Positions 1 to 9,118 of a stretch of DNA of 64,000 bases are shown here, piece by piece; positions within the stretch are counted from its first letter, which is position 1, and each line of letters opens with the position of its first letter. Position numbers and translations under genes: made by a program. The notes below the pieces were generated by a model. It worked only from the letters and a program-made list of their open reading frames with translations. It had not been told where the DNA came from and did not search any database. This DNA is from Halorubrum cibi. Lineage in GTDB: Archaea > Halobacteriota > Halobacteria > Halobacteriales > Haloferacaceae. The DNA lies in the NCBI RefSeq assembly GCF_900182635.1, contig NZ_FXTD01000008.1:62001-126000 (forward strand), read 5' to 3'.

Positions 1-593
1 ACACCGCGAAGGTCGGGCTGTGTTACATCCAGAACGACCGCCACCGCGAGGCCGGCGAGGAGGGAAAAACCATCGACGGCTACCTCGAAGGGTGGCTCGA
101 GTCCGATCCCCGGTTCGCGGACGCCGAGCGCCTCGAGGGGAAGGTCCACCGCGGGTCGGCACACATCCAGCGACCCGGGCGGATGCACACGGACGGCTTC
201 CTCGCCATCGGCGACACCGTCCCCACGATCGACCCGCTGTGGGGAGAGGGGATCCACAAGGGGATGAAGTCCGCGCGCGCCGCGGCGATGTCGATAGACC
301 GCTGTTTCACCGACGCCGATCGGCCGAGAGACGCGGAGAGCCTCGCGATCTACGAGACGCTTTGGCACCGTGACGTCGCCCCGCGGATGAACTCGCGGCT
401 GGTGCTCACGGAGCTCCTGTATCTCGCGCCCAACGAGCGGTACGACCGGCTCATGCGTGACCTCCGACGGACGGACGAGGACACGCTGGCGGCGGTCAAC
501 CGGGGAGACAAACGCGCGATGCGAAAGCTGATCCACCTCGACGACCTCCCGCTTCTGGGGCGGTACCTCCGCGGGCGGTTCGGTTCGTCGTGA
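1..593 (+). CDS. Geranylgeranyl reductase family FAD-dependent oxidoreductase (3' part)
   Basis: Only the C-terminal part, about 197 residues, is in the window. The frame is open from base 3 and stops at 593. The segment GDTVPTIDPLWGEGIHKGM resembles the C-terminal FAD-contact region of the geranylgeranyl reductase superfamily, in which flavoproteins saturate isoprenoid chains such as those of archaeal lipids. The tail is rich in arginine and hydrophobic residues, as is common in this family. Which substrate this paralogue reduces cannot be told from the fragment. The last codons and the stop belong to a 30-bp tandem duplication, so the extreme C-terminus may differ between relatives. Confidence 0.75.
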   Translation, partial: TAKVGLCYIQNDRHREAGEEGKTIDGYLEGWLESDPRFADAERLEGKVHRGSAHIQRPGRMHTDGFLAIGDTVPTIDPLWGEGIHKGMKSARAAAMSIDRCFTDADRPRDAESLAIYETLWHRDVAPRMNSRLVLTELLYLAPNERYDRLMRDLRRTDEDTLAAVNRGDKRAMRKLIHLDDLPLLGRYLRGRFGSS

Positions 594-634
594 TCGGAGA
601 ACGAGCGGTTCGGTTCGTCGTAATCGGAGGAGAT
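575..634. repeat. 30-bp tandem duplication across a stop codon
   Basis: Two units start at 575 and 605. Their first 25 bases match except for one base: the first copy has GTCGTGATCGG and the second GTCGTAATCGG. The first unit carries the last codons and the stop of the flavoprotein gene, and the second lies just behind it. This looks like a recent slippage duplication. I see no function. Confidence 0.75.
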
Positions 635-657
635 GAGGCGGATCGAAGACTCCCGGC

Positions 658-1788
658 TCAGCGTTCCTCGAGCGGGACGAACTCGGACGTCTCGGGACCG
701 GTGTAACGCGCTCGCGGGCGAATGAGCCGATTGTCATCCTGATACTCGTGGACGTGAGCGACCCAGCCGCCGGCACGGCTCATCGCGAAGATGGGCGTGT
801 ACAGGTCCATCGGGATCCCCATGGCGTCGTAGACGGAGCCCGAGTAGAAGTCGACGTTCGGGGCGATACCCTTCTCCACGAGTCCCTCCTCCTCGAGGTA
901 CGACTCGATGGCGGTCGTGTACTCGAGCCACTTCCCGTCGCCGGAGGATTCGGCGAGATCGCGCAGCTTCTCCTCTAATATCTTCGCACGCGGGTCCTTC
1001 ACCTTGTACACGCGGTGGCCGAAGCCGGGGATCCGCCGACCGTTCTCCCTCGCGTCGGCGATCCACTCGACCGGGTCCTTTCCGGAGTCGTCCACCTCGT
1101 GTAGCATCTCCATGACGTCCTGGTTCGCGCCGCCGTGAAGCGATCCGGAGAGCGCGCCGATCCCGCCGGTGACGCTGGAGTAGACGTCGGCCATCGTCGA
1201 CCCGATGACGATGGCCGTGAACGTCGAGGCGTTGAGTCCGTGGTCGGCGTGGAGGGTCAACGCCATGTCGAAGGTCTCCTCGCTCACGTCGTCGGGCTCG
1301 GACCCGGTGAGCATGTACAGGAAGTTCCCGGCGTGAGACAGCTCCGGGTCGGGGTCGACGGCCTCCTCGCCCTGACGGGCCCGCTCGAAGGCCGCCAGGA
1401 TCGTGGGGATCTTTGCCGTGATCTTCGATCCCTCCGCGAGGACGTCGCCGTCGTCGTCCCCGTCGTACGCCGAGAGCATCGACACCGCGGTTCGGAGCGC
1501 GGCCATCGGTCGCTCGCCGGCGTCCGCGAGGGTGCGAACGGTAGCGATCACGTCGTCGTCGACGGATCGCTCGGCGGCGAGCCTCTCCCGGAACTCCTCG
1601 AGCTCCGCGGGCGTCGGAAGCGAGCCGTGCCAGAGCAGGTGGAGCACCTCCTCGTAGCTCGCACCGCGTGCCAACTCCTCGATGTCGTATCCGCGGTAGA
1701 CGAGCTTCCCGACCTCCCCATCGACGTGACTGAGCTCCGACTCCGCGACGAGGACGCCTTCCAACCCGCGTTTCAGCTCGTTCGACAT
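658..1788 (-). CDS. citZ: Citrate synthase
   Basis: This 376-residue protein condenses acetyl-CoA and oxaloacetate, the entry step of the TCA cycle. The catalytic residues of the short type I citrate synthases are visible: His183 (ADHGLN), His218 (SLHGGAN), His258 (GFGHRVY) and Asp313 (NVDFYSG). Length and order fit bacterial and archaeal citrate or 2-methylcitrate synthases, and a 2-methylcitrate role cannot be excluded by eye. The start chosen, MSNELKRG, is typical of haloarchaeal members. A T-rich stretch about 25 nt upstream may be the TATA box or a terminator for the preceding gene on the same strand. A second ATG 5 nt upstream opens a six-codon out-of-frame ORF. Confidence 0.93.
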   Translation of the reverse strand: MSNELKRGLEGVLVAESELSHVDGEVGKLVYRGYDIEELARGASYEEVLHLLWHGSLPTPAELEEFRERLAAERSVDDDVIATVRTLADAGERPMAALRTAVSMLSAYDGDDDGDVLAEGSKITAKIPTILAAFERARQGEEAVDPDPELSHAGNFLYMLTGSEPDDVSEETFDMALTLHADHGLNASTFTAIVIGSTMADVYSSVTGGIGALSGSLHGGANQDVMEMLHEVDDSGKDPVEWIADARENGRRIPGFGHRVYKVKDPRAKILEEKLRDLAESSGDGKWLEYTTAIESYLEEEGLVEKGIAPNVDFYSGSVYDAMGIPMDLYTPIFAMSRAGGWVAHVHEYQDDNRLIRPRARYTGPETSEFVPLEER

Positions 1789-1793
1789 GCCAT
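1773..1793 (-). other. Six-codon upstream ORF overlapping the citZ start
   Basis: The first ATG after the citZ promoter region lies 5 nt before the citZ ATG, in another frame. It reads MACRTS and then TGA inside citZ. If transcription starts at this first ATG, leaderless initiation would favour the micro-ORF. It may equally be untranscribed promoter DNA. Confidence 0.25.
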
Positions 1794-1886
1794 GACCTTC
1801 CGACCACCGCCAAAAAAGCGTTATCTTTCAGGAGGAAACGAGTACGACGATCGTGGTACGCCGCTGCGGCGACCGACGACGCCGCA

Positions 1887-3797
1887 TCAGCGCGCGGGGA
1901 CGACCGTGATCGTCCGTTTCCGGTCGATCGCGTCCTCCAACTCCTCGGCGATCGCGGAGCCGCGTGACACCTGGACCTCGCCGCCCCGACCGACCGTCGC
2001 GGTGAAGAGGTACTCGTCGTTCGCGCGAACTTCGACCGTCTCGCCGACGCCGGCGTCGACGTCTAAGACGACGTGTCTCGACGTTATCTCCGGGGTGACG
2101 ACGGATCCGCGCTCCTCGCCCACCTGCCCGTCGCGGCCGCCGCTCGAACCGTCGCGTCCGTTCCCGCCGGGGCCGCCTCCGGCCGCACTTCCGCCGGAAT
2201 CGCCCGGCTTCTCCGCGTGGGTCCGCACGTCGATCTCGATCCCGAGACGGCCCTCGATGTCGCTTATGCGGCCGCCGCCCTTCCCGATCACGGTGCCGAT
2301 GTCGCCCTCGTCGACGTACACGATCGCCTCGTCGTCGCCTCTGAGCGCCACGTCGACGTGCCCGTGAGCGACGGAGCGGATCTCGCGTTCGATCTCCTGT
2401 TTCGCGATGCGCCCGACGCCGGATTCGGCCTCGCCGCCGTCGCCGTCCTCGTTCAGCGGGACGGTGACCACCTGCCGGTTGAAGGTGTAGATCTCGTACT
2501 CCGGCCGGCCGGTCTCGAAGTTCGACACCTGGATGACCGGCCGCGCGAGGTCCTCCGCGGTGAGCCCCGCGGGCACCTTCACCTCCGTCGTCACGTCGTA
2601 CACCGTGTGGACTTCCCCCGCCTCGATGTAGACGACCGTGTCGACGATCTGGGGGATCATCCCCAGCTCGACGCGACCGACGAGCCGCTGGAGCGCGTCG
2701 ATGGCGCGGGAGGCGTGGACGACGCCGACCATGCCGACGCCGGCCATCCGCATGTCCGAGAACACCTCGAAGTCGTTCGTCTTCCGGACCTCGTCGTAGA
2801 TGGTGTAGTCGGGCCGGACCAAGAGCAGCGAGTCGGCAGTGTTCTCCATCTTCCCGCCGAGCGCGCCGTACTGGGTGATCTCCGGACCGACTTGGAGGTC
2901 CCGCGGCTTCTCCATCGTCTTGACCGCGTAGTCGTTGTCGTTGAGGAACTCCGCGACCGCCTGCGCGAACGTCGACTTGCCGGCCCCCGGAGAGCCCGAG
3001 ATGAGTACGCCGCGTTTCCGCTCGAGGAAGCGCTCGCGAAGCTCGTCGGCGAACTCGTAGTCGTCGAGCGTCGTCTTCGCGATGGGCCGAACCGCCGTGA
3101 TCTCGATCCCGTCGGCGAAGGGTGGGCGGGCCACCGCGATCCGGTAGTTCCGGTACTGGACGATGTCCATCCCGTCGTCGGAGAGTTCGATGAACCCGTC
3201 CGAGGACTGCCGCGCGAGGTCCACGATCGAGTTCGCCAGCTCGGCCATCCGCTCCTCGCTCGTCTCCTCCTCCTCGATGACCACGTAGCGCATCTCGCCG
3301 AGCGACCCGCGTTTGGCCTTCGGCTTCGTCCCCGCCTTCAGGTGGACGGACATCGTCTCGTCGGTGAAGTACTCCTCGATGGGCAGCTCGTCGACGACGC
3401 CGCGGGCGACCGGCTCGACGTACTCGACGTCGATCCCTTTCGCTCTGGCGACCTCCGCCTGAACGACGTCGCTGGAGAGGAGCGTGGCGTCGTTGTCGGC
3501 GGCGACGTCGCGGATGAGCGCGTCGACGTCGCCCTCGGCGGCGCGCGAGCGCTGGTCGCCGCTCGGGCGGTCGCCGACGTACCGCAGATCGATCCGGCCC
3601 TCGTCGCGAAAGGCGGCGAGCCGCTTGAGCTCCTCGAGGCCGTCCCATCCCGACTCGAGCCCGTCGTTGGCCTGCGACTCCAGCTCGCCGACGACGGCCT
3701 CGGGGACGACGACCGTCACCCCTTCGTAGCTGCCGTCCTCGACGCGTTCGGACACGCGGCCGTCGACGACCGCACTGGTGTCCGGTACTACGTTCAT
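1887..3797 (-). CDS. PIN domain-KH domain ATPase (PilT-like)
   Basis: The 636-residue protein has three parts. An N-terminal PIN nuclease-like domain (residues 1-130) begins MNVVPDTSAVVDG with acidic metal-site candidates. A secretion-ATPase-like P-loop domain has Walker A GSPGAGKS at 268-275 and a YDEVRK segment in the Walker B region. A KH RNA-binding domain near residues 495-545 contains GTVIGKGGGRI, followed by a Gly-rich linker and a TRAM-like C-terminus. This is the conserved archaeal PIN-ATPase-KH architecture (COG1855), thought to act on RNA, with substrate unknown. The start was set at the Met directly before the PIN strand; the longer upstream reading is Arg/Thr/Pro-rich shadow sequence. 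Confidence 0.85.
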   Translation of the reverse strand: MNVVPDTSAVVDGRVSERVEDGSYEGVTVVVPEAVVGELESQANDGLESGWDGLEELKRLAAFRDEGRIDLRYVGDRPSGDQRSRAAEGDVDALIRDVAADNDATLLSSDVVQAEVARAKGIDVEYVEPVARGVVDELPIEEYFTDETMSVHLKAGTKPKAKRGSLGEMRYVVIEEEETSEERMAELANSIVDLARQSSDGFIELSDDGMDIVQYRNYRIAVARPPFADGIEITAVRPIAKTTLDDYEFADELRERFLERKRGVLISGSPGAGKSTFAQAVAEFLNDNDYAVKTMEKPRDLQVGPEITQYGALGGKMENTADSLLLVRPDYTIYDEVRKTNDFEVFSDMRMAGVGMVGVVHASRAIDALQRLVGRVELGMIPQIVDTVVYIEAGEVHTVYDVTTEVKVPAGLTAEDLARPVIQVSNFETGRPEYEIYTFNRQVVTVPLNEDGDGGEAESGVGRIAKQEIEREIRSVAHGHVDVALRGDDEAIVYVDEGDIGTVIGKGGGRISDIEGRLGIEIDVRTHAEKPGDSGGSAAGGGPGGNGRDGSSGGRDGQVGEERGSVVTPEITSRHVVLDVDAGVGETVEVRANDEYLFTATVGRGGEVQVSRGSAIAEELEDAIDRKRTITVVPAR

Positions 3798-3912
3798 ATG
3801 CGAGTTCCGGGCGGGAACCGTATAAGCGTGTTCGACCCGGCCGCGACGCGTGCGCGGCGGGATCCGGGGAGCCAAGCGCCGTTGCGGTGGAGTCGACGGC
3901 CCGCGACCGCCG

Positions 3913-4497
3913 TCACTCCGCGGACTCGGTCGGCTTCTCGAGCGGTCCCGCGTCGCCCCCGGTCGTCTCGTCCGCCTCGTCCGTCTCGTCCGCGTTCGCT
4001 TCCCCGTCGTCCTCCGACGTGACGACCTCGGAGACCGTCTCGACGACGGCGAGCTCGTGGGCGCGGTACGCCGCAACGAGCCGGTGGCAAACGACGTAGC
4101 TGGGGACCGCCGCGACGACGGCGAGGATCAGATTGCCGACGAGGATCCGGGAGACGATCGCCGGGCCGGCCGAGAGCGACACCTCCGCCGGCGTCACGCC
4201 CGGAACGGGCCCGAGGATGGCCACGCCGAGCGTGAAGCTGGCGGCGTAGACGCCCCACTTCACCGCCGGGTTGAAGACGACGACTGAGGCCAAAAGCGCC
4301 GCCTTGTTGATCCGGCTCGACGCCCACGCGAGCGCGACGAACGCGAGGAGGCCGGTCCCGAGCGTCGGCAGCATCGTGATGAAGACGCCGACCGAGAAGC
4401 TGCCGGCCGTCTCCCGCACGGTGTGCTCCTCGGAGAACGAGCGCTGGATCTCGGTTTTGACCCGCCCGGCCCAGTCGTTCATCCGACGGAGGATCAT
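3913..4497 (-). CDS. DUF2062 family membrane protein
   Basis: This 194-residue protein has an amphipathic N-terminus (FSEEHTVRETAGSFSVGVF) followed by three or four hydrophobic segments between about residues 35 and 145. It ends in an acidic tail rich in Glu, Asp and Thr. The region GVFITMLPTLGTGLL and a following FNPAVKWGVY match the DUF2062 family, small membrane proteins of unknown role that are sometimes fused to glycosyltransferases in bacteria. Two starts are possible, MILRRMNDW at 4497 or MNDW at 4482. The upstream gene on this strand is the amidotransferase, about 110 bp away, so co-transcription is uncertain. Confidence 0.75.
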   Translation of the reverse strand: MILRRMNDWAGRVKTEIQRSFSEEHTVRETAGSFSVGVFITMLPTLGTGLLAFVALAWASSRINKAALLASVVVFNPAVKWGVYAASFTLGVAILGPVPGVTPAEVSLSAGPAIVSRILVGNLILAVVAAVPSYVVCHRLVAAYRAHELAVVETVSEVVTSEDDGEANADETDEADETTGGDAGPLEKPTESAE

Positions 4498-4609
4498 TCG
4501 AGGAACGCTACGTCGGCACGGAGAATGTAGTTACCGGCGGCGGTCGACGCGGCCGACGTCGCCCCGGCGGCCGGTCGCGGCGGTCGTCCGGGGTGGGTCA
4601 CCCCCGGCG

Positions 4610-5323
4610 TCAGTCGTCCGCGGCCGCGGTCGCCTCCCGCTCGCGTTTCACGTCCTCGGCGTACGCGAGGAAGTTGTCGAAGATCGACTTCGCCTCGCAG
4701 GCGGCCTCGAACGCCTCCGGCGTGATCCCGGCGAGGACCTCGTCGACGCGGGCGTCGCCGAGTCGGTCGCGTTTCCCCTCGGTGACCTCCTCGGCCGTCT
4801 CGACGTCGTACTCCGGGTGGAACTGGACACCCCAGCAGTGGCCCTCCCGGAACGCGTGGACGCCGTGTTCGTTCTCGGCGAGCAGCGTCGCGCCCGGCGG
4901 GAGGTCGACGACCGCGTCGCCGTGGGTCGTGAAGACGGTGAACGACTCCGGCACGTCCTCGAACAGCTCGTCGCCGCGGTGCTCGACCGTGTTGTACCCG
5001 ATCTCGAACCCGTCCATGCCGGCGACGCGGCCGCCGAGCGCCTCCGCGAGCACCTGGTGACCGTAACAGACGCCGAGCACCGGCACGCCGTCGTCGGCCG
5101 CCTCGGCGACGTAGTCGACGAGCTTCGGGATCCACGCCTCGTCCCAGTAGACGGACGAGCGGGAGCCGGTGATGACGACCCCGTCGAAGTCGGTGTGTTC
5201 GGGGAGGTGTGCGTCGGTCGCGTCGAACTCGGCGAGGTCGGCGTCGAACTCCCGGCGGAAGTTGCGTCGGGTGTGCTCGCCGTCGTGAGCGGCGTTCAGC
5301 AGCGCGAATCGGAGTCGGCTCAT
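4610..5323 (-). CDS. Class I glutamine amidotransferase-like protein
   Basis: The predicted 237-residue cytoplasmic protein has the class I amidotransferase triad: the nucleophile Cys in VLGVCYGHQ, and His and Glu in VQFHPEYD. This type resembles GMP-synthase amidotransferase domains but stands alone, with no synthetase partner beside it; a separate guaA-type amidotransferase subunit is encoded at 58300. Stand-alone haloarchaeal homologues are usually annotated as type 1 glutamine amidotransferase or GMP synthase-like. Substrates may be gamma-glutamyl compounds, but nothing here decides this. I chose MSRLRFALLNAAHDG as the start because the strand-forming sequence begins there. Confidence 0.8.
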   Translation of the reverse strand: MSRLRFALLNAAHDGEHTRRNFRREFDADLAEFDATDAHLPEHTDFDGVVITGSRSSVYWDEAWIPKLVDYVAEAADDGVPVLGVCYGHQVLAEALGGRVAGMDGFEIGYNTVEHRGDELFEDVPESFTVFTTHGDAVVDLPPGATLLAENEHGVHAFREGHCWGVQFHPEYDVETAEEVTEGKRDRLGDARVDEVLAGITPEAFEAACEAKSIFDNFLAYAEDVKREREATAAADD

Positions 5324-5421
5324 GACCGATCGCACGAGCGAGGGGCTCAAAACCGTTGTGGCGGCGACGGAAGCCTCCGGTGTCGGCGACGGGAGCCCCC
5401 GACACCCCGATCGCCGGCGGT

Positions 5422-6222
5422 CTACGCGTCCGGATCGGTCGTGTGCTCGGCGAGCCAGCTGGCGACGAGATCGTTGACCTCGGCCGACGCCTCAACGCCG
5501 ACGAGGTGGCGCGCCCCTTCGACCGCGTGAAACTCGCCGCGGGGGAGTCCCTCGGCGAGCGTCTCGCCGGCGGAGCGCGGACAGACGGCGTCCTCGCTCC
5601 CGTGGACGACGAGCGTCGGCAGCGTCGCCTCGTGGAGGCGGTCTGCGAGGTCGAACCCCTCGACGGCCGCCCGGTGCGCCTCGAAGGTCTCGCGGTCCGC
5701 GTCCTCGGCGAGCCGCCACTCGACGATCCGCGAGAGCGCGTCGGCGTGCTCCCGCCGGAACCGCTCGGAGAGCAGCCCCGCCAGCGACCCCCTGACGGCG
5801 TCCGGATCCGCCGGGTCCGCCCACACCCCGGCCGGGCCGTAGGCGTCGCCGATCGGCGGCGTCCCGACGAGCGTCAGGCTCGCGGGCCGCGAGGACTCGA
5901 GCCCGTACGCGAGCGCGACCATCCCGCCGAGCCCGTAGCCGACGAGGTGGGCGTTCCGGACCCCCTCGGCGGCACACACCGCTTCGAGATCGCCGGCGAG
6001 CGCCTCGACGGTGTACGGTCCCGGCGGCGCGTCCGAGCGCCCCACGCCGCGCGACTCCGGCGTGACGACCGTGTGTGGCCCCGCGAGCGCAGCGTGTTGC
6101 CAGCCGAACTGCCACGCACCGAGGCCCACGTCGCCACAGAACACCACCGCTTCGCCGTCGGCCGAGCGACCCTCGTCGATCTCGTATCGGATCGAGACGC
6201 CGCCGTTGCTCGCGTGCGGCAT
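5422..6222 (-). CDS. Alpha/beta hydrolase fold protein without the nucleophile serine
   Basis: The 266-residue protein follows the alpha/beta hydrolase plan, with an oxyanion-side strand near residues 26-35, a VTPESRGVGRSD segment, a nucleophile elbow at 93-101, Asp211 (VHGSEDAV) and His239 (GARHLVG). The elbow reads GYGLGG, so Gly97 stands where Ser of the usual GxSxG motif is expected; the codon is GGG. The acid and His are kept. The protein may be a non-hydrolytic relative or use different chemistry. It begins 10 bp after the alaS stop on the same strand and is probably translated from the alaS transcript. Confidence 0.8.
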   Translation of the reverse strand: MPHASNGGVSIRYEIDEGRSADGEAVVFCGDVGLGAWQFGWQHAALAGPHTVVTPESRGVGRSDAPPGPYTVEALAGDLEAVCAAEGVRNAHLVGYGLGGMVALAYGLESSRPASLTLVGTPPIGDAYGPAGVWADPADPDAVRGSLAGLLSERFRREHADALSRIVEWRLAEDADRETFEAHRAAVEGFDLADRLHEATLPTLVVHGSEDAVCPRSAGETLAEGLPRGEFHAVEGARHLVGVEASAEVNDLVASWLAEHTTDPDA

Positions 6223-6231
6223 GACCGGTGG

Positions 6232-9009
6232 TTACGCCTCTTGGAGCGTCCGCAACACGTCGGGAGCCGCGTCGAGCGCGTCGTCGAGGGCGTCGACGTC
6301 CGGACCGCCGCCCTGCGCGAAGTCCGGCGGGCCGCCGCCGCCGCCGCCGACGCGTCCGGCGAGTTCGGCGACCACCTGGCCGGCGTCCACGTCGACGCCG
6401 TCGGGGACCCCGACGACGAAGCTCGCCGAGCCGTCGGCGCCGCTGCCGATCACCGCGACCTTGCCGTCGTCGACGTGGGCGTTCGCGGTCGCGCGCAGCT
6501 CGTCGGTGTCGCCGTCGAGCCGCTGGATCACGGCGGTCGTGCCGTCGATCTCGACCTCCTCGGCGTCCGCGCCGCCGGAGGCTCGCGCGGCCGCGAGATC
6601 CTCTTTGAGCGTCTCGATCTCCTTGCCGCGGCCCTTCCACTCCTCGAAGAACCGCTCCGCGGTCTCGGGCACGTCGAGCGGGTCGACGTCGAGGGCGTCG
6701 GCAGCGTCGTACAGCGCGTCCTCCGTGCGCTGGGTCGACTCGATGGCCGCGCCGCCGGCGGCGAAGACGATCCGCTCGACGCCGTCCTGGACCGGCTCCG
6801 TCTTCAGCACCTTGACCGCGCCGATGTCGCCGGTGCGGTCGACGTGGGTGCCCGCACACGCCTGGACATCCGCGTCGCCCACGTGGATCAGCCGGACGTT
6901 GGTTCCCGGCGGCACCCCACCCTGATAGAGGTCGAAGCCGTGTTCGGCCTCCGCCTCGTGCCGGTGGGGCCACTCCTGTCTCACCGGGACGTTCTCGCGG
7001 ACCAGTTCGTTGGCGACGCGCTCGATCTCGCGGACGTCCTCGCGGGTGATCCGGTCGTAGTGGCGAACGTCGAGCCGGGAGGAGTCGAGGCCCTTCTGTG
7101 CGCCCGCCTGCCGGACGTGATCGCTGAGGACCTCGCGGGCCGCGTGCCCGATCAGGTGCGTCGCGGTGTGGTGGACGCGCAGCCGCTCGCGGCGGTCGCC
7201 GTCGACCTGCCCGCGGACGAACTCGCCCTTCCCGGGGTCGGCGTCCGCGCGGTGTAACACGACGCCATCGACCTCTTGGACGTCGGTGACCTCGGCGGTG
7301 GTCTCGCCGCCGACGAGCTGGCCGCGGTCGGCCGGCTGACCGCCCCCCTCCGGGTAGAACATCGTCTGGTCCAACACCACGTCGTACCCGTCCTCGGCCT
7401 CGAACACGTCGAGGACGACCGCCTCGAACTCCGTCCGACCCTGGTCGTCGTAGAAGAGCTTCTCCGTCTCGGGGAGGTCGCGGAACCGCTCGTCGCGGTC
7501 CTCCTCCTCGTCCGCGTCGCCGATCTCCTCGTGGCGGTCCGCGACGAGCGCGTAGAAGTCGTCGGGTACGTCGACGCTCGCGCCGCGGTCGGCCGCGATC
7601 TCCGCGACCATGTCCGGCTGGATCCCGTGGGAGTCGTACAGCTCCAAGAGGTCCTCGGTCGGGATCGCCTCGCCCGTGCCGGCGTACTCGTCCGCGAGCT
7701 GTTCGACCTTCCGCGAGCCGCGCTCGAGCGTCTTCCGGTACTTTCGCTCCTCCGTGCGGACGATCTCGCGGATCGTGTCGCGGTTCTCGTAGCCGAGCCG
7801 ATCGGCCTGTATGTCGACGAGCTCGTCGAGCGGGGCGTCGACGCCGACCTCGTCGACGAGCCGCTTCGTCCGCCGGAGCACCATGCGCGCGAGGTACCCC
7901 GTGCCGACGTTCGAGGGCACGATCCCGTCGCCGAACATGTACGCGAGCGTGCGCGAGTGGTCGGCGATCGCGTAGATCGACTCGAGCGGCTCGACGAGCT
8001 CGCGCAGGCGGTCGACGTCGACGTCGAGCCGCTCCGCGATCTCGCCGCGGGCGTCCTCCACGTCGTCGACGTCGTCGATGTCAAGCCGGCCGGAGAGCTT
8101 GGCTGCGCGGGCGACGAGCCGCTCCTCCTCCTCGGTGTACGCGAGGCCCGCGTTCTCCTTCAAGAAGTCGATGGCGTCGGGGTAGATCGCCTCGTAGACG
8201 GTGGGTGTCCCCTGACTCATCCACGTCCACCGCTCCAGGCCGTAGCCCGTGTCGACGATGTACGTGTCCATGAACGAGTAGGTGTTCCCGTCCTTCATCT
8301 CGTAGTCGCCGTCGGGGTCCCGCTCCATACACATGAAGACGAGCGTGGCCAGCTCCGCGCCCTTGTAGATGACCTCGATCGCGGGGCCGGCGTTGCCGCC
8401 GCCGACCCACGGATCCTCGATGTAGGTTATCTCCTCCAGATCCGCACCGAGTTCCTCGAAGAGCCCGTCGCAGTACTCGACCGTCTCGTCCTTCCAGTAC
8501 ACCTCGCCCTCGTAGGCGTACTCCGCCTCGGCGTCCTCGCGCGTGTTGAACGCGTGGTGGGCCATCATCTCGAACGCCATCGTGTGGCGGCCCGTCTTCC
8601 CGACGTTGTCGATGTCCTGCATCCGGATACAGGGCTGTGAGATGGTGAGCGGGTTCGCCGGCGGGGGCGTCTCGCCCGACGTGACGAGCGGCTGGAAGTC
8701 GTAGATCGACGCCTGCGTCAGGAGGACGTCGTCGCGCCAGCGGTTCGCCGCGACCGGGTACGGGTCGATCCGCTCGTGGCCGTGGTCCTCGAAGTACGAG
8801 AGGAACGCCTCGCGCATCTCCGAGAGGGTGTACGACTCGGGGAACCCCGGGTCGTCGATGAAGCTGTAGTCCTCACACGGCGGTTCGCCGCACAGTTCGC
8901 GGTCGGGGTCGCGCGTCCAGAAGTGCGCCCCGCAGGAGGGGCACTCCCTTCGCTCGAACCCCTCCTCCTCGAAGTAATCGAGGCGGTACTCCGCTTCGAG
9001 ATCGCTCAT
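6232..9009 (-). CDS. alaS: Alanine--tRNA ligase
   Basis: The 925-residue protein charges tRNA-Ala. The archaeal N-terminal zinc motif (CPSCGAHFW and CGEPPC) precedes a class II catalytic core. The editing domain carries the HxxxH motif ([10 protein letters not shown]) and [11 protein letters not shown], and the C-terminal domain ends with a Gly-rich stretch and a DVLRTLQEA tail. Length matches archaeal AlaRS, which are longer than most bacterial ones. The start [13 protein letters not shown] was preferred over MVMSD two codons earlier because haloarchaeal homologues usually begin there. The alpha/beta hydrolase gene follows after 9 bp. Confidence 0.95.
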   Translation of the reverse strand: MSDLEAEYRLDYFEEEGFERRECPSCGAHFWTRDPDRELCGEPPCEDYSFIDDPGFPESYTLSEMREAFLSYFEDHGHERIDPYPVAANRWRDDVLLTQASIYDFQPLVTSGETPPPANPLTISQPCIRMQDIDNVGKTGRHTMAFEMMAHHAFNTREDAEAEYAYEGEVYWKDETVEYCDGLFEELGADLEEITYIEDPWVGGGNAGPAIEVIYKGAELATLVFMCMERDPDGDYEMKDGNTYSFMDTYIVDTGYGLERWTWMSQGTPTVYEAIYPDAIDFLKENAGLAYTEEEERLVARAAKLSGRLDIDDVDDVEDARGEIAERLDVDVDRLRELVEPLESIYAIADHSRTLAYMFGDGIVPSNVGTGYLARMVLRRTKRLVDEVGVDAPLDELVDIQADRLGYENRDTIREIVRTEERKYRKTLERGSRKVEQLADEYAGTGEAIPTEDLLELYDSHGIQPDMVAEIAADRGASVDVPDDFYALVADRHEEIGDADEEEDRDERFRDLPETEKLFYDDQGRTEFEAVVLDVFEAEDGYDVVLDQTMFYPEGGGQPADRGQLVGGETTAEVTDVQEVDGVVLHRADADPGKGEFVRGQVDGDRRERLRVHHTATHLIGHAAREVLSDHVRQAGAQKGLDSSRLDVRHYDRITREDVREIERVANELVRENVPVRQEWPHRHEAEAEHGFDLYQGGVPPGTNVRLIHVGDADVQACAGTHVDRTGDIGAVKVLKTEPVQDGVERIVFAAGGAAIESTQRTEDALYDAADALDVDPLDVPETAERFFEEWKGRGKEIETLKEDLAAARASGGADAEEVEIDGTTAVIQRLDGDTDELRATANAHVDDGKVAVIGSGADGSASFVVGVPDGVDVDAGQVVAELAGRVGGGGGGPPDFAQGGGPDVDALDDALDAAPDVLRTLQEA

Positions 9010-9118
9010 TACCATGTCGTGACCCGTGTTCGTCCAAAAGGGTTCCGGGGCGCGGGTACGGCGGGAGACCGGTCACATCCGGGAGGATTCGGGGAGTCCG
9101 AGGGAGTTCGATCGGATA

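Noticed and set aside
2073-4022. A 649-residue plus-strand reading over the PIN-ATPase gene
   Set aside because: Antisense shadow with no recognisable motifs; the minus strand has PIN, Walker and KH motifs.
5356-7257. A 633-residue plus-strand reading
   Set aside because: Antisense of the alpha/beta hydrolase and alaS genes; repetitive Val/Asp/Arg composition and no motif.
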